A stretch of DNA of 16,166 nt, taken from positions 1-16,166 of the forward strand of contig DATDCV010000026.1 in assembly GCA_036524155.1 (NCBI GenBank). The letters are read 5' to 3'. The translations under genes were made by a program, and so were the position numbers. The notes beneath the pieces are model-generated. The model made no database searches and had not been told where the DNA came from. It saw nothing but the letters and a program-made list of their open reading frames with translations. Below, in pieces: positions 6,720 through 14,680 of the stretch. Each line of letters opens with the position of its first letter. Within the stretch, counting starts at the first letter, position 1. Origin of the DNA: DATDCV01 sp036524155. Lineage in GTDB: Bacteria > Verrucomicrobiota > Verrucomicrobiia > Limisphaerales > UBA8199.

Positions 6720-8372
6720 CTATGCTGACCAGTACGCCCCGAATTGCGCAAGGTTGTCTTCATTCAAAGAATCGGGCACGGAGGCGTCCGGGTTTCCCAA
6801 CGCGGCCTGCGCTTTCCGCCACAAGGCGCTGCGCACGTAGCGCTGATGCTCCCGTTGCCATTCGGTTTCGGAGAGCAGCCGGATCGCTTCGGACGGTTGG
6901 CCGGTGCTCAAGGCCAGGTCTGCGCGACGCTCCGTAATTCGTGGATGAGGCGCAGCCCGCTGCAGCAGTTCGGCCCGGCGGCGGGTCGCACCGAGCTCCG
7001 CATACAATTCATCAAGCTCGACCACCGCGATCGGATCTTCCAGCGGGCCGGCCTCCAAGTGCGCGACGGCTCCAGCCGGCTCATTGAGTCCTTTCCAAGA
7101 AATAAGCCCCGCGATCCGTCGCGCCGTCGCGTTGCCTTTCACAACCAGGGGCAGCGCCTCGGCGGGCCGCCCGTGGAAGGCGAGCCACAGAGCCAGCGGC
7201 TCGGCCGCATTGGGGCTCCCTGACTCCAACTCCCGCCGCAAGGCGGCCTCCAATGGGATACCGGTGACGACGACGGATTTCGGCAGATGCCCCTCCCCTG
7301 CCCTGAAGCTCTCCCATTCGCGCTGCCAACCGGAATGCTCCCAGCCAAGCCAGCCGTCCACAAAAGGTGGCAGCGTGATGTTTGGCCAAGTCACGTGGTC
7401 GCAGGCTTCGCGCGAGTGGGCCGGGATCCAAAACTCCTCGTAATGGCACTCGGTTTCCGCGAGAAAAAGCGGTTTTTCGCTTTGATCCAACAGAGGGCCG
7501 CTTTCAATTTCCGCGTAGGAGAGATCCCCTTCGGTGGTCGCCCGGCCCCAATCGCGGTGGCGGCCGTGGCCATAGGTCCAAACCTTCTTGCCCGGCACTT
7601 GCCGGGGGTCCGCGAGATGCATCAGGCCAAAACCGAGGTCGTGATGGAAGACTCCGAACTGGGGAGCGCTACCGGGCTTCCAGAACAACGCGGTCATCTG
7701 CTGCATGTTCCGGTCCCAATTCAGCCCCGGGCCGGGCCATTCCATCTGCCTCACCCGGTCGTCATGGACCAGCACGCGATGGGGCGGATGCACGAACTCC
7801 GTTCCAGCCGTCGATCGCACCGCCGCGATGGTCCATGACATCCACGGATGGGGGGCATTGGTGGGGTTGCGGAATTTGGTGCGTTGCACCAGCGCAGAAC
7901 ATCCCTCGGCCAGACCGAGTTCCACCACCCATTCCATGCCGGTGCGCGCCTCCCGCTCCCCCACTCGAATGAAACTGTAGTCGCCCGTTGAACCCGTCAC
8001 GCAGCCCACTTCGGCAATCGAGCTAGGAGAATGCGCAATCGGAAAGTTGAACTCCATCCCGCCGGAGATAAAAGCCCAGACCGGCAGGATTCGCACCGGC
8101 TTTACGACCGGATTGCTGAACAGGATTTCACGGTCGATCCGCTTGTCAAAAAGGCTGTAGATGCGTCCGCCGAGCTCCGGGGCGACCTCGATCCGCAGAA
8201 AATCGTTTTCGACCACTACCATCCGAAACGCGCGCGGGACGGCGACCGATGCGGTGCCGCCATAGCTGGTGTAAGGGAACAAATGCTCGCGGTGGTAAAG
8301 CAACGGCAGCGAGGTGAGCGGCACCGCCGGGAAGCAAGGCAGGTTCCGCGTCGTGTCGTAAATTCGCAACAC
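6720..8372 (-). CDS. DUF5107 domain protein with TPR-like C-terminus
   Basis: Encodes 550 residues from a GTG at 8370-8372. Residues ~1-330 match DUF5107: NDFLRIEVAPELGGRIYSLF (56-75), FISGGMEFNFPIAHSPSS (101-118), KKVWTYGHGRHRDWG (262-276) and ETECHYEEFWIPAH (306-319). The early LGGRI-type motif resembles galactose-mutarotase-like sandwiches, so carbohydrate binding is inferred, not shown. Residues ~385-530 are helical with EALPLV, GQPSEAIRLL and similar TPR-like steps, as in other DUF5107 proteins, though this one is shorter than many. No signal peptide is seen with this start. The frame is open upstream to an ATG at 8507, but that would overlap the preceding gene by 122 nt and encode low-complexity Arg/Ser-rich residues, so the GTG 13 nt after the upstream stop is preferred. 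TTG at 8369 is an alternative. No good ribosome site is visible, suggesting translational coupling. Confidence 0.83.
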   Translation of the reverse strand: MLRIYDTTRNLPCFPAVPLTSLPLLYHREHLFPYTSYGGTASVAVPRAFRMVVVENDFLRIEVAPELGGRIYSLFDKRIDREILFSNPVVKPVRILPVWAFISGGMEFNFPIAHSPSSIAEVGCVTGSTGDYSFIRVGEREARTGMEWVVELGLAEGCSALVQRTKFRNPTNAPHPWMSWTIAAVRSTAGTEFVHPPHRVLVHDDRVRQMEWPGPGLNWDRNMQQMTALFWKPGSAPQFGVFHHDLGFGLMHLADPRQVPGKKVWTYGHGRHRDWGRATTEGDLSYAEIESGPLLDQSEKPLFLAETECHYEEFWIPAHSREACDHVTWPNITLPPFVDGWLGWEHSGWQREWESFRAGEGHLPKSVVVTGIPLEAALRRELESGSPNAAEPLALWLAFHGRPAEALPLVVKGNATARRIAGLISWKGLNEPAGAVAHLEAGPLEDPIAVVELDELYAELGATRRRAELLQRAAPHPRITERRADLALSTGQPSEAIRLLSETEWQREHQRYVRSALWRKAQAALGNPDASVPDSLNEDNLAQFGAYWSA

Positions 8373-8385
8373 GGCGGGTTTTGGC

Positions 8386-11300
8386 TCAGCCGAAGCAAAC
8401 CACGCGCCCGCCTTCAAGCGTGATGATGACCTTGCCTTCGCGGTTGACCGCGAGGCCCCACGGCACCGGCGCAGCCCCCAGAGGCCGCCGCCACAGCACG
8501 CGACCATCCTGGAGGCTCAGGGCAGTAACCTCAGTCGGTGTGACAATTACTACGGCGTTGGGGCACACGGCCACGGCGACGCTCTTCGGGCAGGTGAATT
8601 CCCAGGCCGGCTTGGCGTCCTTCGACTGCGTCTTGCCCCAAAGCGCTCTCTGAAAGTCGGCGCGGTTTCCGGGGAGGCCGGCAAAACACATCAGCTTGGC
8701 GTTGTTCGCCCAGGCGAGATCGTAGTTACCCGTGGTGGCGAATAGCGTCTTGTTCAACACTGAGGCATCGAACACCGGATACTTCGGATGGGAGTAATAA
8801 GGTTTTCCGGCGGCCCGGATATCGTTGCCGACAACGTAAAGTTCCCACCCGCGCGGGCGGACCGACCCAATCGAAAAACCCCGGCCCTGGCTCTGGGCGA
8901 CCGCTTGCGAGTTGAGGCATTCTCCGCTGGCAAGGTCATACTCGGCGGGCGACACGGCGTTGCCACCAGCCAGGAACAATTTGCCGTTATGGATCAGCAT
9001 GTGGCCTTGAACGCCTACGCCGGTGTGCGAGGCGGCGTCAAGATGCCCGGACCGGTTGTTCTGCCAGCGGATTTTGCCGGTCTCAGCGTCCAGCGCGTAA
9101 ACGTGAGTACCGTCGTAATTCGCCAGGCCAGCCGCCACATACGCGACGCCGTTGTCCGCGACGACGCCGCTCGCGGCCGGCCAGGTTGACTGGAGTGTCC
9201 CGTAGATAGGAATGCGTCTTTCCATCGGAGCCGCGCGGAAGCGCCAGATTTGCCTGCCGCTTCCCGCGTCGAGCGCGTAAACCCAGCCGTCTCCTGAGCC
9301 GGCCAGGGCACGCCCTTTGGAAATCGTCGGCGGCAAACGCACGTCGCCGCCCGTGAACGCGAGCCAGGCTTCCTTGCCGGTTTCGGTGTCTAGCGCGCGG
9401 ATGACGCCATCAGACCCGCTCACAAAAGCGAGTTTGCCGCCGGCGGTTGGCGCCGAAGGTGTGTAGGCGGCCTTTGGGGCATATTCCCACAGGAGTTTCC
9501 CCTCGGTGCGCAACGGCACGGAAGCGGTCGCCGTGGCCTGGTTGTTGGCGCGGAAGGTGGGCCAATCCGCGGCATCGACGGGTAAGGATGCGCTTGTGAC
9601 CCCGCTTTGCCCGGTCTCGAGGCGCGCACTCCCGGTCGCTTCCTGGTCGAAATCAAAACCTGCCGCGGGTCCCAGGCACGTAATCCCGTAGAGGCTCAGG
9701 TTGCAGTCGCACACGGACGGCCACCAGTAGAGCAGACCGTTGGCGACGGTCACACCGTCGTGACAGTTCGGGCGCATCGGCGAGACCAGTTGTGATTCGG
9801 CTTTCCCGAGATCCAAACGCACCGAACCTTCGTCAGCCCGGAAGAAGATGGCGTCACAAGAGGCGGTGGGGCGGGTGCAAGCCCGGCGGTTGATCTTGAG
9901 TTCAGCGAGAACTTCGCCGGTCATCGGGTTGAATTTGCGGCTGACCTCGTTGTCGATTTGTCCGCTGATGCCGTAGAGACTGTCGCCCTGGAGGATGAGT
10001 TGGTAATTGCTGTAGGGATGGGACCACAGGACTTTGCCATCGCTGGCGGCGACGGCCACGAGGCGCTGCATTGCCGGGCCGGCGAAGTAGAGAGCCTGGT
10101 CGCTACAGCGTAAAAGGGCGGTGGTGCGCCAGTTCGAGCGCCAATCCTGGCGGGTTTGGTATTCGCCGAGCGTGTCGAAGAGTTGCGGCGCGCTCTCTTT
10201 GGTGTGGCGGTAGAACTGGCTGCCGGTTTTCGCCTCGAGGCAGGTAAGGTAATTGTCGAAGCTGAAAGCATATAAGCGCCCATTCTTCATGCAGACTGCG
10301 CGGGCGTCCATGGGCTTTTCCTCATGGTAACTCCACAGGATGCGTTGGCTCGAAAGGTCGATTGCCACCAGGGTCTTACCGTAACCCCACGGCTGTTCGG
10401 CCCGGTTGAACCCGGGTGAAAGCGGATCCCAGGGCCAGCCGTGGTTTTCCATGCGGGCACGGATGGTGGGATCGCGGAATTCCTTGTCGCCGATCAGCGC
10501 ATAAAGCACGTTCCCGTCCAGGGCCATCCATTTCCAGAAAGTGCCGCCGGTTTTGTCGGCGGGTGGGGCTATTTCTTTCTTCAACTGGCCGGTCGCGGCA
10601 TCGAACACTTTGCAGGACTGGTCGTCGGCGAAGTAGACATTCGTGGAAGTGGCGATGAGGGTGTTGCGGTGCACCATCAGGGCCGGCGCGATTTCGCGAC
10701 GCCACAAGAGCGTGCCGTTGTAGCCGTTGAATGCCGCCAGCGTGTTCAACCACGGCTCTTCGCGTTCCTTGAACGCGATGTGGCCAAAAGCCTTGAAGAC
10801 TCGACCGGCAGAGGCCACGGCCACCTGGGGCAACGGGGCATAACGCGGGTCCGCCAGAAACTGCGTCAGGTATGGACCACGAGCGACGGAGTCGCTGGAT
10901 ACCGGGTTGTTGTCCGGAGCGTGATAGGGATGGCTCCACTCGTCGATGCCTGCCGGGAACGGCTTCACTTGAAGGTTTGCGCCCAGCAACGCCTTTCCTT
11001 GCGGGCGCACGACCCGGAGAGCTTCTCCGACGGGCATCTTTTCGGCCGTGCCAGTCGCGACCAACGCGTCGACGACGTTGTCGGCCAGGTGCAGATGATC
11101 CACGGGGCCTTGCTCAACAAAAATGCGCGTGCCGTAAAAGCCGGCGTCGTAAGCCCGCCGACGCGCCTCCGCGACAGCCACCGCACTATCCAGTTGCACG
11201 TAGAGCAGCAACTCACTTTCTCGGGCCAGAGCCAGCGCTAACCTGCAACCGGAGTCGCCGGGCAGGGCGCAGATGCCTTTAGTGACTCCGACTTGCTCGA

Positions 11301-11439
11301 GCAAGGTCGTGGCGCCAGGGGCATCGGCTGGCTTCGCCACCAAGGGCAGCCAGCAAATCAGCGAGGCGACGGCAAGTGGGGTGAATCGGAACCAGGTGGA
11401 TGAGCGGAACGATGTCCGGATGGAGCATTCGGGTCTCAT
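8386..11439 (-). CDS. exported PQQ-type beta-propeller protein with degenerate methyltransferase-like N-domain
   Basis: Encodes 1017 residues. The N-terminus (MRPECSIRTS, then a hydrophobic stretch at ~19-35) looks like a signal peptide. Residues ~43-155 resemble a class I SAM-methyltransferase fold: GICALPGDSGCRLALALA (55-72) at the motif I position, HLADNVVDALVA (117-128) and GEALRVVRPQGKALLG (138-153) at motif IV/V positions, but without a clean GxGxG loop. Two propeller portions follow (~235-600 and ~625-1017) with PQQ/Trp-docking blades such as GYNGTLLWRREI (239), ASDGKVLWSH (465), RALDTETGKEAWLAF (681), YALDAGSGRQIWRF (721) and YALDAETGKIRW (781). Cysteines cluster at 577-588 (VCDCN...ITC). 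True PQQ binding is not demonstrated; many such proteins are structural or BamB-like. ATG at 11437-11439 was chosen over a TTG 36 nt upstream because of the signal peptide. First gene of the cluster with DUF5107 (13 nt away). Confidence 0.88.
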   Translation of the reverse strand: MRPECSIRTSFRSSTWFRFTPLAVASLICWLPLVAKPADAPGATTLLEQVGVTKGICALPGDSGCRLALALARESELLLYVQLDSAVAVAEARRRAYDAGFYGTRIFVEQGPVDHLHLADNVVDALVATGTAEKMPVGEALRVVRPQGKALLGANLQVKPFPAGIDEWSHPYHAPDNNPVSSDSVARGPYLTQFLADPRYAPLPQVAVASAGRVFKAFGHIAFKEREEPWLNTLAAFNGYNGTLLWRREIAPALMVHRNTLIATSTNVYFADDQSCKVFDAATGQLKKEIAPPADKTGGTFWKWMALDGNVLYALIGDKEFRDPTIRARMENHGWPWDPLSPGFNRAEQPWGYGKTLVAIDLSSQRILWSYHEEKPMDARAVCMKNGRLYAFSFDNYLTCLEAKTGSQFYRHTKESAPQLFDTLGEYQTRQDWRSNWRTTALLRCSDQALYFAGPAMQRLVAVAASDGKVLWSHPYSNYQLILQGDSLYGISGQIDNEVSRKFNPMTGEVLAELKINRRACTRPTASCDAIFFRADEGSVRLDLGKAESQLVSPMRPNCHDGVTVANGLLYWWPSVCDCNLSLYGITCLGPAAGFDFDQEATGSARLETGQSGVTSASLPVDAADWPTFRANNQATATASVPLRTEGKLLWEYAPKAAYTPSAPTAGGKLAFVSGSDGVIRALDTETGKEAWLAFTGGDVRLPPTISKGRALAGSGDGWVYALDAGSGRQIWRFRAAPMERRIPIYGTLQSTWPAASGVVADNGVAYVAAGLANYDGTHVYALDAETGKIRWQNNRSGHLDAASHTGVGVQGHMLIHNGKLFLAGGNAVSPAEYDLASGECLNSQAVAQSQGRGFSIGSVRPRGWELYVVGNDIRAAGKPYYSHPKYPVFDASVLNKTLFATTGNYDLAWANNAKLMCFAGLPGNRADFQRALWGKTQSKDAKPAWEFTCPKSVAVAVCPNAVVIVTPTEVTALSLQDGRVLWRRPLGAAPVPWGLAVNREGKVIITLEGGRVVCFG

Positions 11440-11499
11440 ATGCCTAAGGTGAACCTCAACGCCCCCGGATGACAACCTGAAAAATGCCGATCGTCGTAT

Positions 11500-11603
11500 C
11501 CGCTCAGTCTTGGGTCGGAGCGCCGAGTTCCACTCGGCTTAGAAGTGACAGTTGGCGCGCGTAAGCCGATTAGAAATCGGCGCTCCGACCCAAGACTGAG
11601 CGG
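11500..11603. repeat. 27-bp perfect inverted repeat with inner dyad, between chromate transporter and PQQ gene
   Basis: Positions 11500-11526 are the exact reverse complement of 11577-11603. Inside, TCGGCTTA (from about 11534) pairs with TAAGCCGA, so the whole 104-bp segment can fold as a branched or interrupted cruciform. It starts 12 nt beyond the chromate transporter stop and ends 61 nt before the PQQ gene start, both on the minus strand. It could end the transporter transcript or isolate the two units, but there is no T-run. Size and symmetry suggest a REP/BIME-like mobile repeat. Confidence 0.9.
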
Positions 11604-11614
11604 ACACCGATTGT

Positions 11615-12829
11615 TTATGAACGGCAGAAGAACAGCGAAAGCCCGGTCCCGATGACGACCACCCAAAAGATATTCGCGCGGAGCCTCAACGCGACGAACG
11701 CAGCCACTGCGAGCAGGAGTCGCGGCGTGTCCCACCTGACGCTGTGGGCAAAATGGGCTGTGACCACCAACAACAGGCCCGGGAAAGAACAAAGTGCGCC
11801 GCCTATCAGCCTTACAAAAACCGGCGAAGTCCGGAGGCGGTCGAAATACGGCGCCGCCGCGACGACGATGACGAACGAGGGAAGGAAGACTCCAAAAGTC
11901 GCCACAACGGCACCGATCGGCCCGTAGAGCAAGAAGCCTACGAAGGTTGCCGTAATCACGATGGGACCGGGCGTGACCTGGCCCAGGACGATGCCGTCCA
12001 GCAAGGTGGGGGCATTCAGCCAATGGCGCACGCTGACGACCTCGTTAAAGAGCAGCGGCACCGAGGCAAACCCGCCCCCAAAGGCAAACAGGTCGATGCG
12101 AAGCATCAGGGCCGCCAATTCAAAGAACTTTCTATCCCACACGAACAAGGCGGCCAGGAGCGCGGCAGCCGCACCGAGGATAATCAGCACGGGACTCGTT
12201 GTATGCGGCAGGGGGGCGGGAGCAGCCACAGCAGGTCCGGCCTCCGGTTCGTCGCTTAGGAGCAACCACCCCAGCAGGGCAGCCAGGATAACCACGAGGA
12301 AAGGGTTGATGCCCAAGCCAAAGAGAACAACCGCCAGCGCGGTAATCGTCACATGCTGCCACTTCTTCAGTGTGGTCCGTCCGAAGGCCAGGGCGGCATT
12401 CGCGACAACGGCAACGACGATCGCCTGCAACCCGCTAAAAGCCGAAACCACCGCCGGCAGGTTGTGGGTGCGAGCGTAAATGGCCGATAACCCAACCATC
12501 AGCACGAAAGCCGGCAACCCGAACCCGACAAAACCGGCTGCGGCGCCCGCCACGCCCCGGACGCGAAGGCCGACATAAGCCGCGGTTTGCATCGCCGTGG
12601 CGCCGGGCACTGCCTGGCAAAGAGCCACGCCGTCGTCGAACGTGCGCGCGCTCAGCCAGCCTTTCCGGTCCACCGCCAACTCGCGAATGTACGCCACCAT
12701 CGCCGGCCCTCCGAACGCAGTCGCGCCCAGCCGCAAAAAAACCGCAAGAAGGTTGACCAGCGATGGCGCCACTTTAGGCTCCCATTGCTGCGGGCTCTGC
12801 GCACCGGTTTCCGGCATGCTCGCGCTCAT
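11615..12829 (-). CDS. chrA: chromate-type (CHR family) transporter, two-domain
   Basis: Encodes 404 residues with two homologous CHR halves, typical of the long-chain ChrA family (~400 residues). First half: ATAFGGPAMVAYIRE (36-50) and LCQAVPGATAMQTAAYVG (70-87). Second half: FAFGGGFASVPLLFNEVV (248-265) and LGQVTPGPIVITATFVG (282-298). A Pro/Ala-rich linker (~193-212) joins the halves. About 10-12 membrane segments are predicted; in studied members the protein exports chromate by a proton-linked process, though many family members have no proven substrate. ATG at 12827-12829 is preceded by GGAG at good spacing. An in-frame ATG at 12982 lies inside palindromic repeat DNA and its added residues look non-biological, so it was rejected; ATG at 12817 is a weaker alternative. 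No chrB-like regulator is seen beside it. Confidence 0.88.
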   Translation of the reverse strand: MSASMPETGAQSPQQWEPKVAPSLVNLLAVFLRLGATAFGGPAMVAYIRELAVDRKGWLSARTFDDGVALCQAVPGATAMQTAAYVGLRVRGVAGAAAGFVGFGLPAFVLMVGLSAIYARTHNLPAVVSAFSGLQAIVVAVVANAALAFGRTTLKKWQHVTITALAVVLFGLGINPFLVVILAALLGWLLLSDEPEAGPAVAAPAPLPHTTSPVLIILGAAAALLAALFVWDRKFFELAALMLRIDLFAFGGGFASVPLLFNEVVSVRHWLNAPTLLDGIVLGQVTPGPIVITATFVGFLLYGPIGAVVATFGVFLPSFVIVVAAAPYFDRLRTSPVFVRLIGGALCSFPGLLLVVTAHFAHSVRWDTPRLLLAVAAFVALRLRANIFWVVVIGTGLSLFFCRS

Positions 12830-12929
12830 TCGCGCTCCACGGCTGAATAAACAGTCCCTGCTCAGTCGTTTCAGGTTGCGGTATCGTGACGGAAGCCATC
12901 CCACAATGCAACTGCCGGCGCGCGGACGC

Positions 12930-13069
12930 GGATTGGACTCACCGCGTATGCATGAAAGGGGTGGGGACGGCCTCGTCCCCATCTGGAGCTGCTATCATTT
13001 CAACCAACGCAGGGACGAGGCCGTCCCCGCCCCCTTCTGAGGCTTCATGCATACGCGCTGGATTGGACT
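12930..13069. repeat. palindromic element flanked by 10-bp direct repeats
   Basis: Two nested perfect inverted pairs: 14 bp (12943-12956 with 13044-13057, CGCGTATGCATGAA) and 17 bp (12963-12979 with 13012-13028, GGGGACGGCCTCGTCCC), with a ~32-nt loop. Outside them GGATTGGACT occurs directly repeated at 12930-12939 and 13060-13069, as expected for a target-site duplication of an inserted ~120-bp element. The right copy runs into the left end of the next inverted element, so this insertion may have struck the edge of an older repeat. Confidence 0.8.
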
Positions 13070-13237
13070 GTTGGTAGAAACGCATGCACCATTGATTCCC
13101 TTGTTTTTCAGCGGCGCGGCACCGGGCGCGTGATGCCTCATAGCACCGCACCAATTGCCGCGGCCCTCCCATTCCGCACCGCCGCGCCGCTGAAAAACAA
13201 AAGAAGGGCTGGGGCGGTGTCCGAGGCTACCAACAGT
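13067..13237. repeat. diverged fourth member of the TGTTGGTAG-ended element family (171 bp)
   Basis: ACTGTTGGTAG at 13067-13077 is repeated inverted at 13227-13237, and a 20-bp perfect inner inverted pair lies at 13101-13120 and 13181-13200. Both the ends and the TTTTTCAGCGGCGC sub-terminal stretch are shared with the three elements at 3.7-4.7 kb, while the centre differs. About 25 bases to the right (13238-13263) also resemble the start of the spacers there (I count 15 of 21 matches), so homology extends beyond the inverted ends. Confidence 0.75.
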
Positions 13238-13536
13238 ACTGATCCAAGGTAGCACAGCGTTTTTGTCGCCCACTGGCCAAGGCTGACATTTGGCGTGGAT
13301 CATCACGCCGCTCGCACCCGGCAACCCCCACTTCTAACTCGTCCTCCCCGCGCGGCCTGAAGTCCGCAGCATGCTCGTGAACACAAGCGTGTGCCGTCCC
13401 AGAGGCATGAACCGATTGCGAGTTGCTGCGGACCGGAAATCCGCGCGCCGGCCGATCCGGTCTTCTGACTTCGACTCCAAATGCAAGGAATTCGTTTGAG
13501 TTTCCACTAAAGGCGCGACATGGTGACCAGGAAAGC
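13238..13536. other. intergenic region before the ABC cluster, no gene recognised
   Basis: The first ~25 bases look like the spacer of the element array. A small dyad GGCGTG-N6-CACGCC occurs at 13292-13309. The stretch around 13350-13372 (CGCGGCCTGAAGTCCGCAG) resembles a dispersed intergenic repeat type but has only one copy here. Promoter elements for the plus-strand cluster must lie here if it is transcribed independently; none stands out. Confidence 0.35.
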
Positions 13537-14679
13537 ATGCTCATGTTCGGCGATAGACTTCTCCGGCCGGCGGTGTGTTTGGCGGCAGCCCTTTGGGTTG
13601 TGGCGGCGTCCGCCTGCAACGTGCCGGTCTTCCGGTATGCGCTGGAACGATGGGAGGCGGATCCGTACGAAATCGTCGTGTTCCATAGCGGGTCGCTGAC
13701 AGCGGAGCAGCAAGCGCTGCTGGAAACGATGGAGAAAACAAGCCACGACCGGCTCGCGAATTTCGCCGTGACCCGAGTGAACCTGGCAGGCGAAATACCT
13801 CCTCCCCTCCAAGCGTTGTGGCGCCGGCAGGCGAATGCGAATCCACCCTGGATGGTGGCAAAGTACCCGCGACAAACGGGAATCGAGGACTCCGCCTGGG
13901 CCGGGCCGCTGAGGGCGGATACAGTCAAATCGCTCCTCGATTCGCCCGTGCGGCGAGACATTACCCAAAAGCTGTTGCGCGGCGATGCCGTCGTGTGGCT
14001 GCTGTTAGGAAGCGGAAATGGCCTGCGCGACGACGAAGTCGGACGACTGATCGAGGCGGAACTCCGCAAGCTGGAACGATCTCTCGTGCTGCCCGAACCG
14101 TCCCCGCTTGACCCGCCGACCAATCCGGATTTGCCTCTGAAAATCGCGTTTTCAACCGTGCGGATCGGACACGCGGACCCGGACGAACAAATGCTCGTCA
14201 ACCTGTTGCTCAACTGGAACACGAATCTGCACGCCGCGACGGAAGCGATGCTGTTTCCGATCTTTGGCCGCGGCCGTGCCGTGTCGCCCGCGGTCGGCAA
14301 ACAAATCACGGCCGAAGCGATTCGGGACATGGCGGAGTTCCTGACTGGCCCATGTTCGTGCGAGGTCAAAGCAGTCAATCCCGGCTACGACCTGTTGCTG
14401 TCGGCGAACTGGGGTTCGGTGGCCGGCTCGCAGGGAGCGGAACCGCAGAGCCCGCCGCCACTCGTTGGCATGTCGGAGTTCGCCGCGACCGCCAAGAAAA
14501 GCCCCGCGACGACGCCCGATCCGCCCGCTCTTTCGCTTGCGGTCTCCAATCCGGCGTCCCCGGCAACCGGAGGCCACCGTCTGATCCGCAACCTGGCAAT
14601 CGTCCTGGGGATCGGCGTGGTCGTACTTGCCGCGACGACGCTGGTGCTGAGATTCAGAGCCGGTCGACGGCCCCGATAA
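13537..14679 (+). CDS. exported, C-terminally membrane-anchored protein of unknown function, ABC-linked
   Basis: Encodes 380 residues. A signal peptide is clear (hydrophobic ~11-26, then AASAC; either signal peptidase I cleavage after Ala26 or a weak lipobox at Cys27). A single membrane helix lies at ~351-371, followed by a basic tail, so the body should face the periplasm. Residues ~44-160 alternate strand and helix (YEIVVFHSG, EQQALLETMEK, FAVTRVNL, PPWMVAKYP, AVVWLLLGSG), which faintly recalls a thioredoxin-like fold, but there is no CxxC there; a CSC motif occurs at 273-275. Residues ~295-345 are Pro/Ala/Ser-rich, a probable linker. ATG at 13537 has AGGA 4 nt before it; ATG at 13543 is equally possible. 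The stop TAA is one base before the permease ATG, so the two are co-translated and probably function together. I recognise no named family with certainty. Confidence 0.75.
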   Translation: MLMFGDRLLRPAVCLAAALWVVAASACNVPVFRYALERWEADPYEIVVFHSGSLTAEQQALLETMEKTSHDRLANFAVTRVNLAGEIPPPLQALWRRQANANPPWMVAKYPRQTGIEDSAWAGPLRADTVKSLLDSPVRRDITQKLLRGDAVVWLLLGSGNGLRDDEVGRLIEAELRKLERSLVLPEPSPLDPPTNPDLPLKIAFSTVRIGHADPDEQMLVNLLLNWNTNLHAATEAMLFPIFGRGRAVSPAVGKQITAEAIRDMAEFLTGPCSCEVKAVNPGYDLLLSANWGSVAGSQGAEPQSPPPLVGMSEFAATAKKSPATTPDPPALSLAVSNPASPATGGHRLIRNLAIVLGIGVVVLAATTLVLRFRAGRRPR

Positions 14680-14680
14680 A

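Noticed and set aside
8373..8507. 45-residue N-terminal extension of the DUF5107 protein
   Set aside because: It overlaps the coding end of the PQQ gene and encodes low-complexity Arg/Ser/Gly sequence unlike the domain family.
10441..11241. 266-codon plus-strand ORF, with similar long plus-strand ORFs at 5064-5834 and 1268-1933
   Set aside because: These are antisense shadows of strongly supported minus-strand genes in high-GC DNA.
12830..12982. 51-residue N-terminal extension of the chromate transporter
   Set aside because: It starts inside a palindromic repeat and lacks membrane or family features; the ATG at 12829 has a good ribosome site.
13292..13309. GGCGTG-N6-CACGCC dyad as an operator for the ABC cluster
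   Set aside because: It lies about 230 nt from the start with short GC-rich arms and no nearby promoter; chance occurrence is likely.
13227..14378. 383-codon minus-strand ORF
   Set aside because: It is antisense to the signal-peptide-bearing 13537-14679 gene, Ser/Arg-rich, and its C-terminus is repeat DNA.
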